From: Methanomicrobiales archaeon HGW-Methanomicrobiales-1 | GTDB taxonomy: Archaea > Halobacteriota > Methanomicrobia > Methanomicrobiales > Methanospirillaceae | Reading direction: 5' to 3' | DNA length: 64,000 bases | NCBI GenBank assembly: GCA_002839675.1 | Contig: PGYM01000004.1 | Location: forward strand, 1-64,000 | In this document: piece after piece, positions 1 through 8,396 of the stretch | Layout: each line of letters starts with the position of its first letter | Position numbering within the stretch: position 1 is the stretch's first letter | Notes under the pieces: model-generated | What the model saw: only the letters and a program-made list of their open reading frames with translations | Database searches by the model: none | Told to the model about the DNA's origin: nothing | Position numbers and translations under genes: made by a program

Positions 1-162
1 GATTCAGAAGAAGGAAATCTCTTGTAAGATCATTCTCGCTAACATTGACCGGTTCATATTATTTGTCTGGATTGAGGTTTTCTACAGAGCATTATTTTTC
101 AATCAAGGTTCGCTTAAAAAAATATAATCGAAGTCTGATCGAAAAATTTCAGGTAAGGTCCG

Positions 163-178
163 GTTGATCCGGATCAAC
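163..178. repeat. Perfect 16-bp palindrome
   Basis: The arms are GTTGATCC and GGATCAAC, directly abutting. A second inverted repeat follows at 187-202 (CGCGATC, GT, GATCGCG). Either could be a protein-binding site or part of the surrounding repeat; no gene lies close enough to assign a role. Confidence 0.6.
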
Positions 179-305
179 TTTTCAAACGCGATCGTGATCG
201 CGATGTAAACTATTCAAGCAGGGTCTGATGAAAAAATTTCAGCCAAAGTCTGCTGAAAATGGTTTATGGAGCATATGGGATTTGCGCAAGAAATGGGAAA
301 ACAGT

Positions 306-344
306 CCCTGAACCGCCGCGGGGGCGTCCCATCGGGGGCGGCGG
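306..344 (+). repeat. GC-rich dispersed block, copy 1
   Basis: This 39-base block aligns without gaps to 18181-18219. Both copies begin CCCTGA, continue CCGC-GCGGGGGCG-CCC and end GGCGG-GG, with only scattered substitutions. Both lie in gene-free DNA. Confidence 0.65.
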
Positions 345-570
345 CGTTCATCGCATCCGGGGGTATGGGGGCATCAGCCCCCATCTTTGTATTTCGGTCA
401 ATGATTTCCCTTACGTCATGCAATCCCGCAAACCTGTTTTCGCAATTGATATGGGGCGGTGGGGATTTCACGAAAGGGGGCGAGTGCTGACATTAGGAGC
501 GAAAAGGGCGGATATGCATCATATTATTGCAAATCACAACAGTGATTATCTGATTGGTGGATTATAATTC

Positions 571-1758
571 ATGGAAGACCCGGCAGAACAATATTACAAT
601 GAAGGCATTGATTTTGCCAAACTCGGTCGACATTCAGATGAATTAGCATCGTATGACAAAGCGATCACCGTCAACCCAAATCATGCCGAGGCTTGGAACA
701 ACCGCGGAACCGTTCTGGGTAGACTTAATCAGCATGAAGACGCTCTCAACTCTTTTGACAAAGCAATTGCCATTAAACCAGATTATGCTGAAGCATGGTA
801 CAACCGCGGACTCGCATTAAGTAAATTCGATCGGCACACAGAAGCATTGGCATCTTATGATAAGGTAATCGTCATCAACCCAAATATCGCTAAAGCGTGG
901 TTCAATCGCGGAGTAGTACTAAATAAATTCGGTCGACATTCAGAAGCGGTTACCTCTTTTGACAAAGCGATCGCCATTAAACCAGATTCGGCTAAAGCCT
1001 GGTTCAACCGCGGGATCGTGCTTGATAATATCGGTCAGCATTCTGAAGCGGTCGCCTCTTTTAACAAGGCGATTAGTATTAACCCAAATCATGCCGATGC
1101 GTGGTATAACCGCGGATGTGCACTAGATGATCTCGGACGATACGCTGAAGCAGTTGACTCGTGGGATAAGGCGGTTGCGATCAACCCTAATATCGCCGAT
1201 GCCTGGAACCTTCGTGGATTCGTACTCCATAAGATCGGACGGCATGCAGACGCGATTAAGTCATATGACAAGGCAGTTGCCATCAACCCAAATGACACCG
1301 AAATGTGGTACAACCGCGGAGTCGTGCTAGTTAATACCGGTCAGCATTCTGAAGCAGTCAACTCCTTTGATAAGGTACTTAACATCAACCCAGATTTTGA
1401 TGTAGTGTGGGTTGCACGCGGTAACGCGCTAAGTAGACTCGAACGGTATGCAGAAGCCATCGCTTCTTTTGATAAGGCAATTGCAATCAACCCAAAGCAC
1501 CCCAAATCATGGTACAACCGAGGGGTCGCATTAAGTGGACTTGGACAACATGAAGAAGCGGTTGAAGCGTACGATAAGGCGATTGCCATCAACCCAAATC
1601 ATCCCGAGGTATGGAACAACAAAGGAATTGCTCTTGAGGAACTTGGAAAAATTCAGGAGGCAATTGGAAGCTACGAGATGTTTATTGAACTTGCTTTGCC
1701 ACAAGATGCTTCACGTGTTGAAAAAGTAAAGCTGATTATCAATCAGCTGAGACAATAA
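571..1758 (+). CDS. TPR repeat protein, 11 tandem repeats
   Basis: The 395-residue protein is almost entirely tetratricopeptide repeats, 11 consecutive 34-residue units from about residue 4 to 380, each with the pattern AEAWYNRG-L--G-H-EA--S-DKAI-INPN. It has no signal peptide or membrane segment, so it is probably a cytoplasmic protein-protein interaction scaffold. The repeats are unusually alike, which suggests recent internal duplication. A weak ribosome-binding site (GGTGG at 555-559) precedes the ATG. The partner is unknown. The TPR assignment is secure; the biological role is not. Confidence 0.9.
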   Translation: MEDPAEQYYNEGIDFAKLGRHSDELASYDKAITVNPNHAEAWNNRGTVLGRLNQHEDALNSFDKAIAIKPDYAEAWYNRGLALSKFDRHTEALASYDKVIVINPNIAKAWFNRGVVLNKFGRHSEAVTSFDKAIAIKPDSAKAWFNRGIVLDNIGQHSEAVASFNKAISINPNHADAWYNRGCALDDLGRYAEAVDSWDKAVAINPNIADAWNLRGFVLHKIGRHADAIKSYDKAVAINPNDTEMWYNRGVVLVNTGQHSEAVNSFDKVLNINPDFDVVWVARGNALSRLERYAEAIASFDKAIAINPKHPKSWYNRGVALSGLGQHEEAVEAYDKAIAINPNHPEVWNNKGIALEELGKIQEAIGSYEMFIELALPQDASRVEKVKLIINQLRQ

Positions 1759-1851
1759 TGCAAAATAATCTCATAATAGTCACAATAAAAAATTCGCATG
1801 GTAAATTACACATCGATTACGGATTATATTAAGAGTTGATGAAAAAATAGC

Positions 1852-2004
1852 TTATTTCGATTTACGAAAAATGAACCACCATATTCCCCCTATGACAATT
1901 CCTAAAAACAGTATAATAATAATAATTCCCCAAAAATTCAGGATATTATTAGAAGTGAGCATTGGTGTAGTGGAAACAGAAGGGATTGTTGGTGCCTCAA
2001 CCAT
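1852..2004 (-). CDS. Small single-span membrane protein (50 aa)
   Basis: A 50-residue reading frame starts at ATG 2004 and ends at TAA 1852. Its first 20 residues are Ser/Thr/Pro-rich (EAPTIPSVSTTP), followed by a strongly hydrophobic stretch (IIIIILFLGIVIGGIWWFIF) and a basic end (RKSK). This layout matches the C-terminal membrane anchor of an archaeal surface protein, so it may be either a free small protein or the remnant of a larger secreted one. A stop codon lies in frame 7 codons upstream of the ATG, so no longer protein is encoded in this frame. No clear ribosome-binding site was seen. Confidence 0.5.
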   Translation of the reverse strand: MVEAPTIPSVSTTPMLTSNNILNFWGIIIIILFLGIVIGGIWWFIFRKSK

Positions 2005-2136
2005 AGGACTGAAAATAATCAATCAGGCAACTTAATCCTTCTGCATTATTCCTCAGCCCGGGCACATCCATGCGCATGGACTTCTTTTTTGATATACAAA
2101 CAGATTTCTATATCCATTACAGAAACTCCCGCAACC

Positions 2137-2622
2137 ATGATCGATGCTGAATTAGTTCAATACGATGAGATTGACGGAAAAATAAGACATGCCCTTGATA
2201 CTTTTCGGAAAAATGATTTCCAACTCTTAAAAACTGACGCACATGAAATTGCAATTACTCATCAAATAGCTTGTTATCTTAAAATGTATTTTTCAGAATG
2301 GCATGTGGATTGTGAATACAATCGAAGAGGAATGGAATCAAAAACTGATTTAAATGGAGCTAACATGAGGCCTGATATCATCATACATGAACGGCATGAC
2401 GAAGACAATCCTTCAAAAAGGAACAATCTTCTCGTTATTGAAATTAAAAAAAATTACAATGATGATGATAACGATCGGCGTAAATTAAAAGAATTAACAA
2501 ATAAAAATGGGAAAGATCATTATCAATTTGGTGTTTTCCTTTGTGTTTCGGAAAAACGACCATATGATGCAAAATGGGACTTATATCAAAATAATGAATA
2601 TGTAAAGACGATCACTGGATAG
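2137..2622 (+). CDS. Hypothetical protein with PD-(D/E)XK-like motif
   Basis: The 161-residue protein carries RPDIIIHE followed about 20 residues later by LLVIEIKK. The D...ExK pattern flanked by hydrophobic strands is that of the restriction-endonuclease-like fold, so it may be a nuclease or a decayed relative of one. The ATG at 2137 is preferred; an upstream TTG at 2089 would add 16 residues. The gene is AT-rich compared with the housekeeping cluster and has no methyltransferase neighbour, so it is not an obvious restriction-modification gene. Function is unproven. Confidence 0.65.
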   Translation: MIDAELVQYDEIDGKIRHALDTFRKNDFQLLKTDAHEIAITHQIACYLKMYFSEWHVDCEYNRRGMESKTDLNGANMRPDIIIHERHDEDNPSKRNNLLVIEIKKNYNDDDNDRRKLKELTNKNGKDHYQFGVFLCVSEKRPYDAKWDLYQNNEYVKTITG

Positions 2623-2879
2623 TCAAATTCATTTGTCTTTCTGTATCTGTCCACAATCCCAGTACTTCTCTAAAATTTCCTCTGTGTATATTGAATAGTC
2701 ATTAACCAACATCACACTCCAATCAACTAATAAAAACTAGAGAAGTACTGAATCCGGGCATATCCAAGCCAATAGAAACGCAATGGCAGGGTCTGCCGTC
2801 ATTGCAGGATATGCGTTAAACCTGAATAAGAAATTATCAATTGCAAAAATATATTGTCACTCAATTGAAAGGGGAGGAT

Positions 2880-3536
2880 ATGAAATATCTCCTTTTTGTC
2901 ATTTTACTTATTGCAGTTCTGACAACTACAGGTTGTGTTAATGGGAGTCAAAACGCAGTTGGGACAGCAACCCCTCAAATCATTTACGTTACGGTGCTTG
3001 TAACCCCTACCCAGACACAGACGTCACTCCAAAATTCAAATTCGAATGGAATGAGTTTTAGTGATAATAAAAATTCATTCAATGCTCAATTGGATAAAAT
3101 AACCGTTGAAGAAGATTACGGTAATATGTACAAAATTACAGTATTTACGACAGTAAAAAATACAGGAAATAAAATTGTGAACCTAAATTCATATGGTAAG
3201 ATAACGGATTGGGCTGGGAGTCAACAAGGAAATAGTATAGGTACGTTTTATGGAACAATATATCCCGGAGAATCTATGTCGGCTAATGAATGGTTCATAT
3301 CGATCTCACAAAAAGGTTACATAGAACTTAAGAAAGGTGCAACTCTTACTTTAGAGTTTAGGAGTTTGGATCCGAATGATTTTCATCAAAAATCCTATAA
3401 AACCACAATGGACGTAGATTTTAATGGCATACCAATAACGAAGTTAAGTAGTGCCATCACGGCCTCTCAAAATAATCCAAAGGTTAATCTCGATCCATGT
3501 GGGGGTTATGCTACTGGATGGGGTAATAAGTGTTAG
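2880..3536 (+). CDS. Secreted lipoprotein with YVTVLVTPT linker
   Basis: The 218-residue protein starts at ATG 2880, which has a strong ribosome-binding site GGGGAGG at 2871-2877; a start at 2841 would disrupt the signal peptide. Residues 1-18 form a lipoprotein signal ending in the lipobox TTGC. A Thr/Pro-rich linker containing PQIIYVTVLVTPTQTQ follows, then a domain of about 150 residues rich in beta-strand patterns (KITVFTTVKNTGNKIVNL), resembling the DUF4352-like extracellular fold found in many archaeal and bacterial lipoproteins. It is probably anchored outside the cell membrane. The ligand is unknown. The linker is shared with the lipoproteins at 32825 and 33648. Confidence 0.8.
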   Translation: MKYLLFVILLIAVLTTTGCVNGSQNAVGTATPQIIYVTVLVTPTQTQTSLQNSNSNGMSFSDNKNSFNAQLDKITVEEDYGNMYKITVFTTVKNTGNKIVNLNSYGKITDWAGSQQGNSIGTFYGTIYPGESMSANEWFISISQKGYIELKKGATLTLEFRSLDPNDFHQKSYKTTMDVDFNGIPITKLSSAITASQNNPKVNLDPCGGYATGWGNKC

Positions 3537-3561
3537 ATCGGAAAAGATAGTATACTCCTTT

Positions 3562-3812
3562 TTATAGGTTGTTCCACCCATCACACAGGAGAAATACAAA
3601 GAAAAACACAGAAATAAATGCAAGAAACGATATTGCAAGAAGTAATACTGATACGACTAACCAAAGACGAACATCTCCCGATGTTCCTTTTATGTCATTA
3701 CCAATGCGGCAAGTGAAAATGTTGTTGTCCATTTGATACATTCAATCGTGTTATTCAAATACGAATTGGATAATGTATCAATTTCCGCAATTAATATCTC
3801 CCCAAGTGTCAT
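3562..3812 (-). pseudogene. Small membrane protein, apparently frameshifted
   Basis: Starting at ATG 3812, six bases after the stop of the upstream gene, a 40-residue frame reads MTLGEILIAEIDTL... and ends at 3690 after a hydrophobic beginning (TTTFSLAALVM). An overlapping frame, which could itself start at ATG 3732, continues with a long hydrophobic segment (LWLVVSVLLLAISFLAF) to 3562. Joined by one frameshift near 3690-3700 they would give a protein of roughly 80 residues with two membrane spans. It may instead be two tiny genes. The neighbouring gene is also interrupted, which favours decay. Confidence 0.45.
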
Positions 3813-3818
3813 TTCTGG

Positions 3819-4100
3819 TTATATCTCCCGTCCTTTAAGTGTCTGAGAAAGGGCTTCAATTTTATCAGAGAGTTCTTGTAATTGCGGATCCTTTTTGAGT
3901 TTACTACTTAACATGAGATTAATACCGAGGAAATATAACCCCATTGATAGCGCTAATATCACGCTACCTACAGCATTACCAAAATTAATCGGATAAAAAA
4001 ACAGGACAACCATTCATACAAGCGTAACTAATATCCCAAGAAAAAATTTTCCAAATTCGGGTTTAAAGGTATCAGGATTTTCTGACATAAGAAATGTCAT
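3819..4100 (-). pseudogene. Small membrane protein interrupted by in-frame TGA
   Basis: From ATG 4100 (or 4088, MSENPDTFKPEFGKFF...) the frame runs through a hydrophobic stretch to a TGA at 4014-4016, and immediately resumes in the same frame with MVVLFFYPINFGNAVG down to 3819. The whole would be about 93 residues: two membrane spans and a helical C-terminal tail (DPQLQELSDKIEALSQTL). The TGA falls inside the first membrane span, where a TGG (Trp) codon would fit. The downstream part alone is an open frame of 64 codons. Readings: a nonsense-mutated gene (most likely), or a short gene starting at 4013. Confidence 0.5.
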
Positions 4101-4311
4101 CATATTATTGGATGTTAAAATTGCCGTTATTAATTTTCCTTCCTTATATCAAAACAGGACTTGATTTTTATTCGCCCCGATTATTCCATTTTTATCTTTG
4201 GTTTAGATTTGGAGTTTGTTTACCTAAAAAGAAGTTAATGTGCGATTCACACGAAATTCTCCATCAATGGAGTTCTTTAAAAAAAAGAGTCCGCGACCCA
4301 GTTAACCCGGT

Positions 4312-6003
4312 TCACTTGTGCGTAAAATACGCCACAACGCCCGCATCACTGAACGCATCGATCTTCACAAACCCGACCCGCTCGAACTGGATAACCTTCC
4401 CCAGCTCCGAGCGTACAGCCGGCTCACAAGCCCCAACCATCTCCCCATCCGGAGTAAGGAGAGTACAAGCAACCGTTGCCTGCGCCGGAAGCCACTGCAC
4501 GATATGGGCCTTCGCCGACCGGGCATCCGCAAGCGAATCCCCCGCATAGGTAAACGAAGGCGTCCCGTTATCCCACGAAATCTTCACATTGAAGAGATCC
4601 TTGAGACGCAGCATTGTAACCTCTGGTGAGACCTCACTCTTCGGAAGAAGCACCGTTCCGGTAAACTCCAGCGTCCGGGTGCCGCGTGACGCATCGCTCG
4701 GGTGGAGCATCGCGTGTGCCGTATGGGGTTGTGCCCCCTCAATCGTTGCCGTCACCGGATCAGGGACAAAGAAGTACCGGTTTGCCACCGGGTCCACGAT
4801 CTTCTTGTTCTCGGCAAAGAGGTTGTCCCACGAGAACGAGATGTCCGTGTCCCCGATACCGATCGCCAGCATCGCGGCCTTGACCGCTTCGGGACTGATT
4901 CCCCGGCGGGCAAGTGCTCTCATCGTGCCGAGCCGGATATCGTCCCAGCCGGTGTACGTGCCGTCATTGATGCCAAGCCGCATCTGGGAGGTCGAGAGCA
5001 CCACGCCCTCGATACCCATCCGGCCATAGTGCCGGTATACCGGCACCTTCCAGCCAAAGTGATCGTAAATATAGCGCTGGCGCCGGGTGTTGGCGATATG
5101 GTCCTTGCCCCGGATGACATGCGTAACCCCGAGCAGGTGGTCATCGGCTACCACCGAGAAGTTCATCAGCGGGTACACGTGGGCGATGACCTTCGGGTGG
5201 GCGGGGGCGTCCAGGATCCGTAATGCCGGGAAGTCCCGCATGGCCGGGTCGGGGTGAAGCAGGTCGGTCTTGATCCGGACCGATGCCTCGCCTTCCTTGA
5301 ACCCGTGGGTAAGCATCTTGTCCCAGAGCACAAGGTTCGTCTCGACCGACTGGTCGCGGCACGGGCAGGCGATCTTCTTGTTCTTGAGCTCCTTGAAGAC
5401 CTCGTTGTCGCAGGTGCAGACATAGGCGCCGTTCCGCTCGATCAGCTGCGTGCAGAGCGCATAGTACAGGTGGAGGCGATCGCTCTGCGTCACGGTGTCC
5501 GTGATCCCGAGACCCAGCCATTTGAGGTCCTCGACTACCATATCGTAGGCTTCGGGATCGACCCGCTTGGGATCGGTGTCCTCGATACGCAGGATATAGC
5601 GCCCGCCGTACTGTTTTACGTACGCGTCATTGAGCGCTGCTGCCCGGGCATGCCCGATATGAAGGGGACCGGAGGGATTGGGGGCAAACCGCATCACTAC
5701 GCCGTTCTCGGCTCCTTCGAGATCCGGCAGCACCTTCTTGTGCTCGTGCTTCTCGGAGAGTGCTGCAAACATTTCCGGTGCACGGGTTTGCAGGGTCGTC
5801 ACCCGGTCTTCCGGAGAGAGTGCCGCAACGTCAGCGATCGCTTCCTTGGCAAACCCAGAAACTTCCTTGGCCCGGCTTCTGAGCTCCGGGTGTGCACCCA
5901 TCACCATACCGATGACAGCTCCCGCCTGGGGAACACCGCCGTGCTTCACGGCATTCTGGAGTGCACATAAAAAGAGGAGCTCTTTTGGATCTTCCCCGGC
6001 CAT
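4312..6003 (-). CDS. gltX: Glutamate--tRNA ligase, archaeal type
   Basis: The 563-residue enzyme charges tRNA-Glu with glutamate using ATP. It is a class I synthetase of the archaeal/eukaryotic type: a helical N-terminal extension of about 100 residues, the HIGH signature (PSGPLHIGHARA, HIGH at residues 115-118), the KMSKS-equivalent loop (VVLSTSQM near residue 345), and a C-terminal beta-barrel anticodon-binding region instead of the helical one of bacteria. A CxC/CxCR cysteine set lies in EVFKELKNKKIACPCRDQ. In many archaea this enzyme also feeds tRNA-Gln synthesis by amidation. It is the last gene of the long minus-strand cluster and sits two bases after idsA. Confidence 0.95.
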   Translation of the reverse strand: MAGEDPKELLFLCALQNAVKHGGVPQAGAVIGMVMGAHPELRSRAKEVSGFAKEAIADVAALSPEDRVTTLQTRAPEMFAALSEKHEHKKVLPDLEGAENGVVMRFAPNPSGPLHIGHARAAALNDAYVKQYGGRYILRIEDTDPKRVDPEAYDMVVEDLKWLGLGITDTVTQSDRLHLYYALCTQLIERNGAYVCTCDNEVFKELKNKKIACPCRDQSVETNLVLWDKMLTHGFKEGEASVRIKTDLLHPDPAMRDFPALRILDAPAHPKVIAHVYPLMNFSVVADDHLLGVTHVIRGKDHIANTRRQRYIYDHFGWKVPVYRHYGRMGIEGVVLSTSQMRLGINDGTYTGWDDIRLGTMRALARRGISPEAVKAAMLAIGIGDTDISFSWDNLFAENKKIVDPVANRYFFVPDPVTATIEGAQPHTAHAMLHPSDASRGTRTLEFTGTVLLPKSEVSPEVTMLRLKDLFNVKISWDNGTPSFTYAGDSLADARSAKAHIVQWLPAQATVACTLLTPDGEMVGACEPAVRSELGKVIQFERVGFVKIDAFSDAGVVAYFTHK

Positions 6004-6005
6004 TC

Positions 6006-6971
6006 TTAGTAACTCCGGGTTACAAAATATTCGCCGATGTCCATTAAGAGCTGGCGTTCTTTTGAGTCGGGAAGCAGGGAGAGGTGTTTGTTGCTCGAAG
6101 CCACCAGATCCGCTGCCACTTTTTTGACCTCGTCAATTACCCCGGCATCGGTGAGCTCTTTTATCGCGGCATCGATATCGGCTTTCGAAAGTTCGCGCCG
6201 GTATTTCTGGAGATCGATGCCTTTCTCCCGGGCCTTGATCATGATGATTGTCTGCTTGCCTTCCCGCAGGTCGGAAGCCTGGTCTTTGCCGCTCTTCTCG
6301 GCGGGAGTGAGCAGGTCAATCAAATCATCCTGTATCTGGAATGCAATACCGGTGTTCAGGCCGAAATTGTAGAGGGCCTTTACCTGCGGGGCATTGCCCC
6401 CGGCAAGAACGCCGCCGATACCGGCTGCAGCCGCGTAGAGCACGCCGGTCTTTTTCCTGACCATCTCGATGTACTCGTATTCGCTCACGTCATTGCGGTG
6501 CTCAAACGACATGTCCATGTGCTGTCCCGCACAGATATCGGCGCAGGCGCGGGCGAGCATGGTAACCGAACGGACTTTTGCCGCATCGGTGGCTTTTGCC
6601 ATGCAGATATACTCGAACGCCCGGGCATAGAGCACATCGCCGGCAAGAATGCCGGTCGGCATGTCCCATTTCGTGTGAACGGTCTGGACCCCTCTGCGCA
6701 GGTTGTCGTCATCCATGATATCGTCGTGGATGAGCGTGAACGTGTGCGTGATCTCCAGTGCAAGAGCCGCGTGCATGATCTCATCGGAGCTCCCGTGCCT
6801 CACGGAATCTGCCGCAAGCATAACGACTGCAGGGCGGAGCCGTTTGCCGCCGGCTGCAAGAAGATGGGCTGATGCCTTGTTCAGTTCACCGACCGTATCA
6901 ACAAAATACCGGTCGATCATGCGGTCAATCTCTGTTGCGACCGATTCCAGGTATGGGGAAAGTTCCGACAT
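6006..6971 (-). CDS. idsA: Short-chain isoprenyl diphosphate synthase (GGPP/FPP)
   Basis: The 321-residue trans-prenyl synthase condenses IPP with allylic diphosphates to make the C15-C20 chains of archaeal ether lipids. The first Asp-rich motif is DDIMD (residues 83-87) and the second is QIQDDLID near residue 218; the substrate-binding GGKRLRP lies at 41-47. Residue 78, five positions before the first motif, is Phe, a position known to set chain length in archaeal GGPP synthases, so GGPP is the likely product (inference). It follows the RNase J gene after 13 bases and belongs with fni, ipk and mvk upstream. Confidence 0.93.
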   Translation of the reverse strand: MSELSPYLESVATEIDRMIDRYFVDTVGELNKASAHLLAAGGKRLRPAVVMLAADSVRHGSSDEIMHAALALEITHTFTLIHDDIMDDDNLRRGVQTVHTKWDMPTGILAGDVLYARAFEYICMAKATDAAKVRSVTMLARACADICAGQHMDMSFEHRNDVSEYEYIEMVRKKTGVLYAAAAGIGGVLAGGNAPQVKALYNFGLNTGIAFQIQDDLIDLLTPAEKSGKDQASDLREGKQTIIMIKAREKGIDLQKYRRELSKADIDAAIKELTDAGVIDEVKKVAADLVASSNKHLSLLPDSKERQLLMDIGEYFVTRSY

Positions 6972-6984
6972 TTTAGATCCTCTT

Positions 6985-8322
6985 TTAATTGAGCCTGATC
7001 CGCTGCCCGTTCTTCAGCATGTGGACGGTAGACTGGGGGATGTATCCCATTTCCGTGGCAAAATCCGTATACCCTGCGGTCATCTTCAGGTTCCCGTGGG
7101 CAGGGATGATGTGCTGCGGCTGGAGCAGCTGGATGAATTCATAGTGATCCTCGCGGTAGGCGTGACCGCTCACGTGCAGATCTTCAAAGATGCGTGCACC
7201 GGCGTGCCGGAGGTGCTGCTCGACCATATACCGCTGACCGAAGTTCATGGGGTTCGGGATCACGTTTGCCGAGAAGACGACCTTGTCACCCTTTGACAGC
7301 TGGTAGGGGGTGTCCCCGGTTGCAAGGCGGGTGAGAATGGAGCCCGGCTCACCCTGGTGTCCGGTAACAATGGGGAGGAACTGTTCCTTTCCCATCTTCA
7401 TCATCCGGCGCAGGGTGCGGTCAACGGTTCGCCGGTTCCCAAACACACTGGTAGTCTCGGGAAACGAGCAGAGTTTCATCTGTTCTGCGGTAACCGAGTA
7501 CTTTTCCATGGACCTGCCGAGCAGCACCGGCTTCCTGCCAATCTCGTGGGCACATTCCGCTATGGTTTTGATACGGGCAATGTGGGATGAGAAGGTAGAG
7601 ACGATGATCGCACTCTTGTCATCCTCGTAACTGGTGATGACGTTTCGTACCAGGTCCCGGGCAATACGCTCGCTCGGGCACCGGCCCGGGCGGTCGATAT
7701 TGGTGCTCTCCACGATCAGGGCGAGCACGCCTTCCTTGCCTATCTGGCGGAAGCGGGCAAAGTCCGGCGGTTCACCAATGACCGGCGTCCGGTCAAGCTT
7801 GAAATCGCAGGCATAGACGATCGCACCGTGGGGGGTGTGAAGCACCGGGGTGACTGTATCGATGATCGAGTGCTGCGTGCGGACGAACTCGAGCACCAGG
7901 TTCGGAGAGAGCGTGTAGCGCTGGCCGGCCTTGAGGGCAAAGAGCTTGTTGTTCACGCCGAACTTCTGCTCACCGGAGATCTGCTGCCGGATGAGTTCTG
8001 TGGTATACGGGGTTGCGATAATGGGAGCATTGTACCGGTGCGCCAGTTTCGGGATCGCACCGATATGGTCGAGGTGTCCGTGCGAGCAGACGATCGCCTT
8101 GACCGACCCTTCGATCCCGTTCATCAGGGTATCATCCGGTATTGCCTTGATCTTGATCAAATCAAGGGAATGCATATTCTCTATATCAGCGTCCTCGTGG
8201 ACCACTATCTGGTCCAGCCGGAGGCCCATGTCAAAGATGACAATTTCCTTTCCGCAGCGGACAGCGGTCATATTCCGCCCGACCTCGTCGTATCCGCCCA
8301 CTGCTATAATTTCTATATCCAT
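6985..8322 (-). CDS. rnj: Ribonuclease J, archaeal (beta-CASP nuclease)
   Basis: The 445-residue protein is a metallo-beta-lactamase/beta-CASP ribonuclease, expected to act in 5'-3' RNA decay or RNA maturation. The zinc-binding signature HGHLDH is at residues 81-86, preceded by the beta-lactamase start (IAVGGYDEVGRNMTAV). The C-terminal histidine motifs of the family are seen in VSGHAYREDHYEFI and PAHGNLKM. Length agrees with archaeal RNase J, which lacks the C-terminal domain of bacterial RNase J. It lies between two isoprenoid genes (fni and idsA), an arrangement shared by many Euryarchaeota as far as I know. Confidence 0.92.
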   Translation of the reverse strand: MDIEIIAVGGYDEVGRNMTAVRCGKEIVIFDMGLRLDQIVVHEDADIENMHSLDLIKIKAIPDDTLMNGIEGSVKAIVCSHGHLDHIGAIPKLAHRYNAPIIATPYTTELIRQQISGEQKFGVNNKLFALKAGQRYTLSPNLVLEFVRTQHSIIDTVTPVLHTPHGAIVYACDFKLDRTPVIGEPPDFARFRQIGKEGVLALIVESTNIDRPGRCPSERIARDLVRNVITSYEDDKSAIIVSTFSSHIARIKTIAECAHEIGRKPVLLGRSMEKYSVTAEQMKLCSFPETTSVFGNRRTVDRTLRRMMKMGKEQFLPIVTGHQGEPGSILTRLATGDTPYQLSKGDKVVFSANVIPNPMNFGQRYMVEQHLRHAGARIFEDLHVSGHAYREDHYEFIQLLQPQHIIPAHGNLKMTAGYTDFATEMGYIPQSTVHMLKNGQRIRLN

Positions 8323-8396
8323 TTTTTTATCTCCTTAGTTTTCTGTAGGTTATTCTGCCTGAATAATTGCCCGGTATGGACATTTACCCTGATTTG

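Larger units (their letters stand above)
1..570. other. Gene-poor leader with short repeats and palindromes
   Basis: I see no convincing gene here. The stretch holds degenerate AT-rich units around 125-180 and 220-262 that share the theme GTCTGAT-GAAAAAATTTCAG followed by an AAGGTCCG-like piece. It also has a perfect 16-bp palindrome at 163-178, a 7-bp inverted repeat at 187-202, and a GC-rich block at 306-344 that recurs at 18181-18219. The frames open across 259-567 are explained by the GC-rich block and do not look like protein. Confidence 0.6.

Noticed and set aside
259-567. Plus-strand frame of 102 codons in the leader
   Set aside because: It spans the dispersed GC-rich block, has odd Gly/Arg-rich composition and no ribosome-binding site; the block recurs at 18.2 kb in a different context.
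4014-4016. UGA as selenocysteine codon
   Set aside because: No selenocysteine-insertion hairpin was evident and the position lies in a membrane span; a nonsense mutation is simpler.
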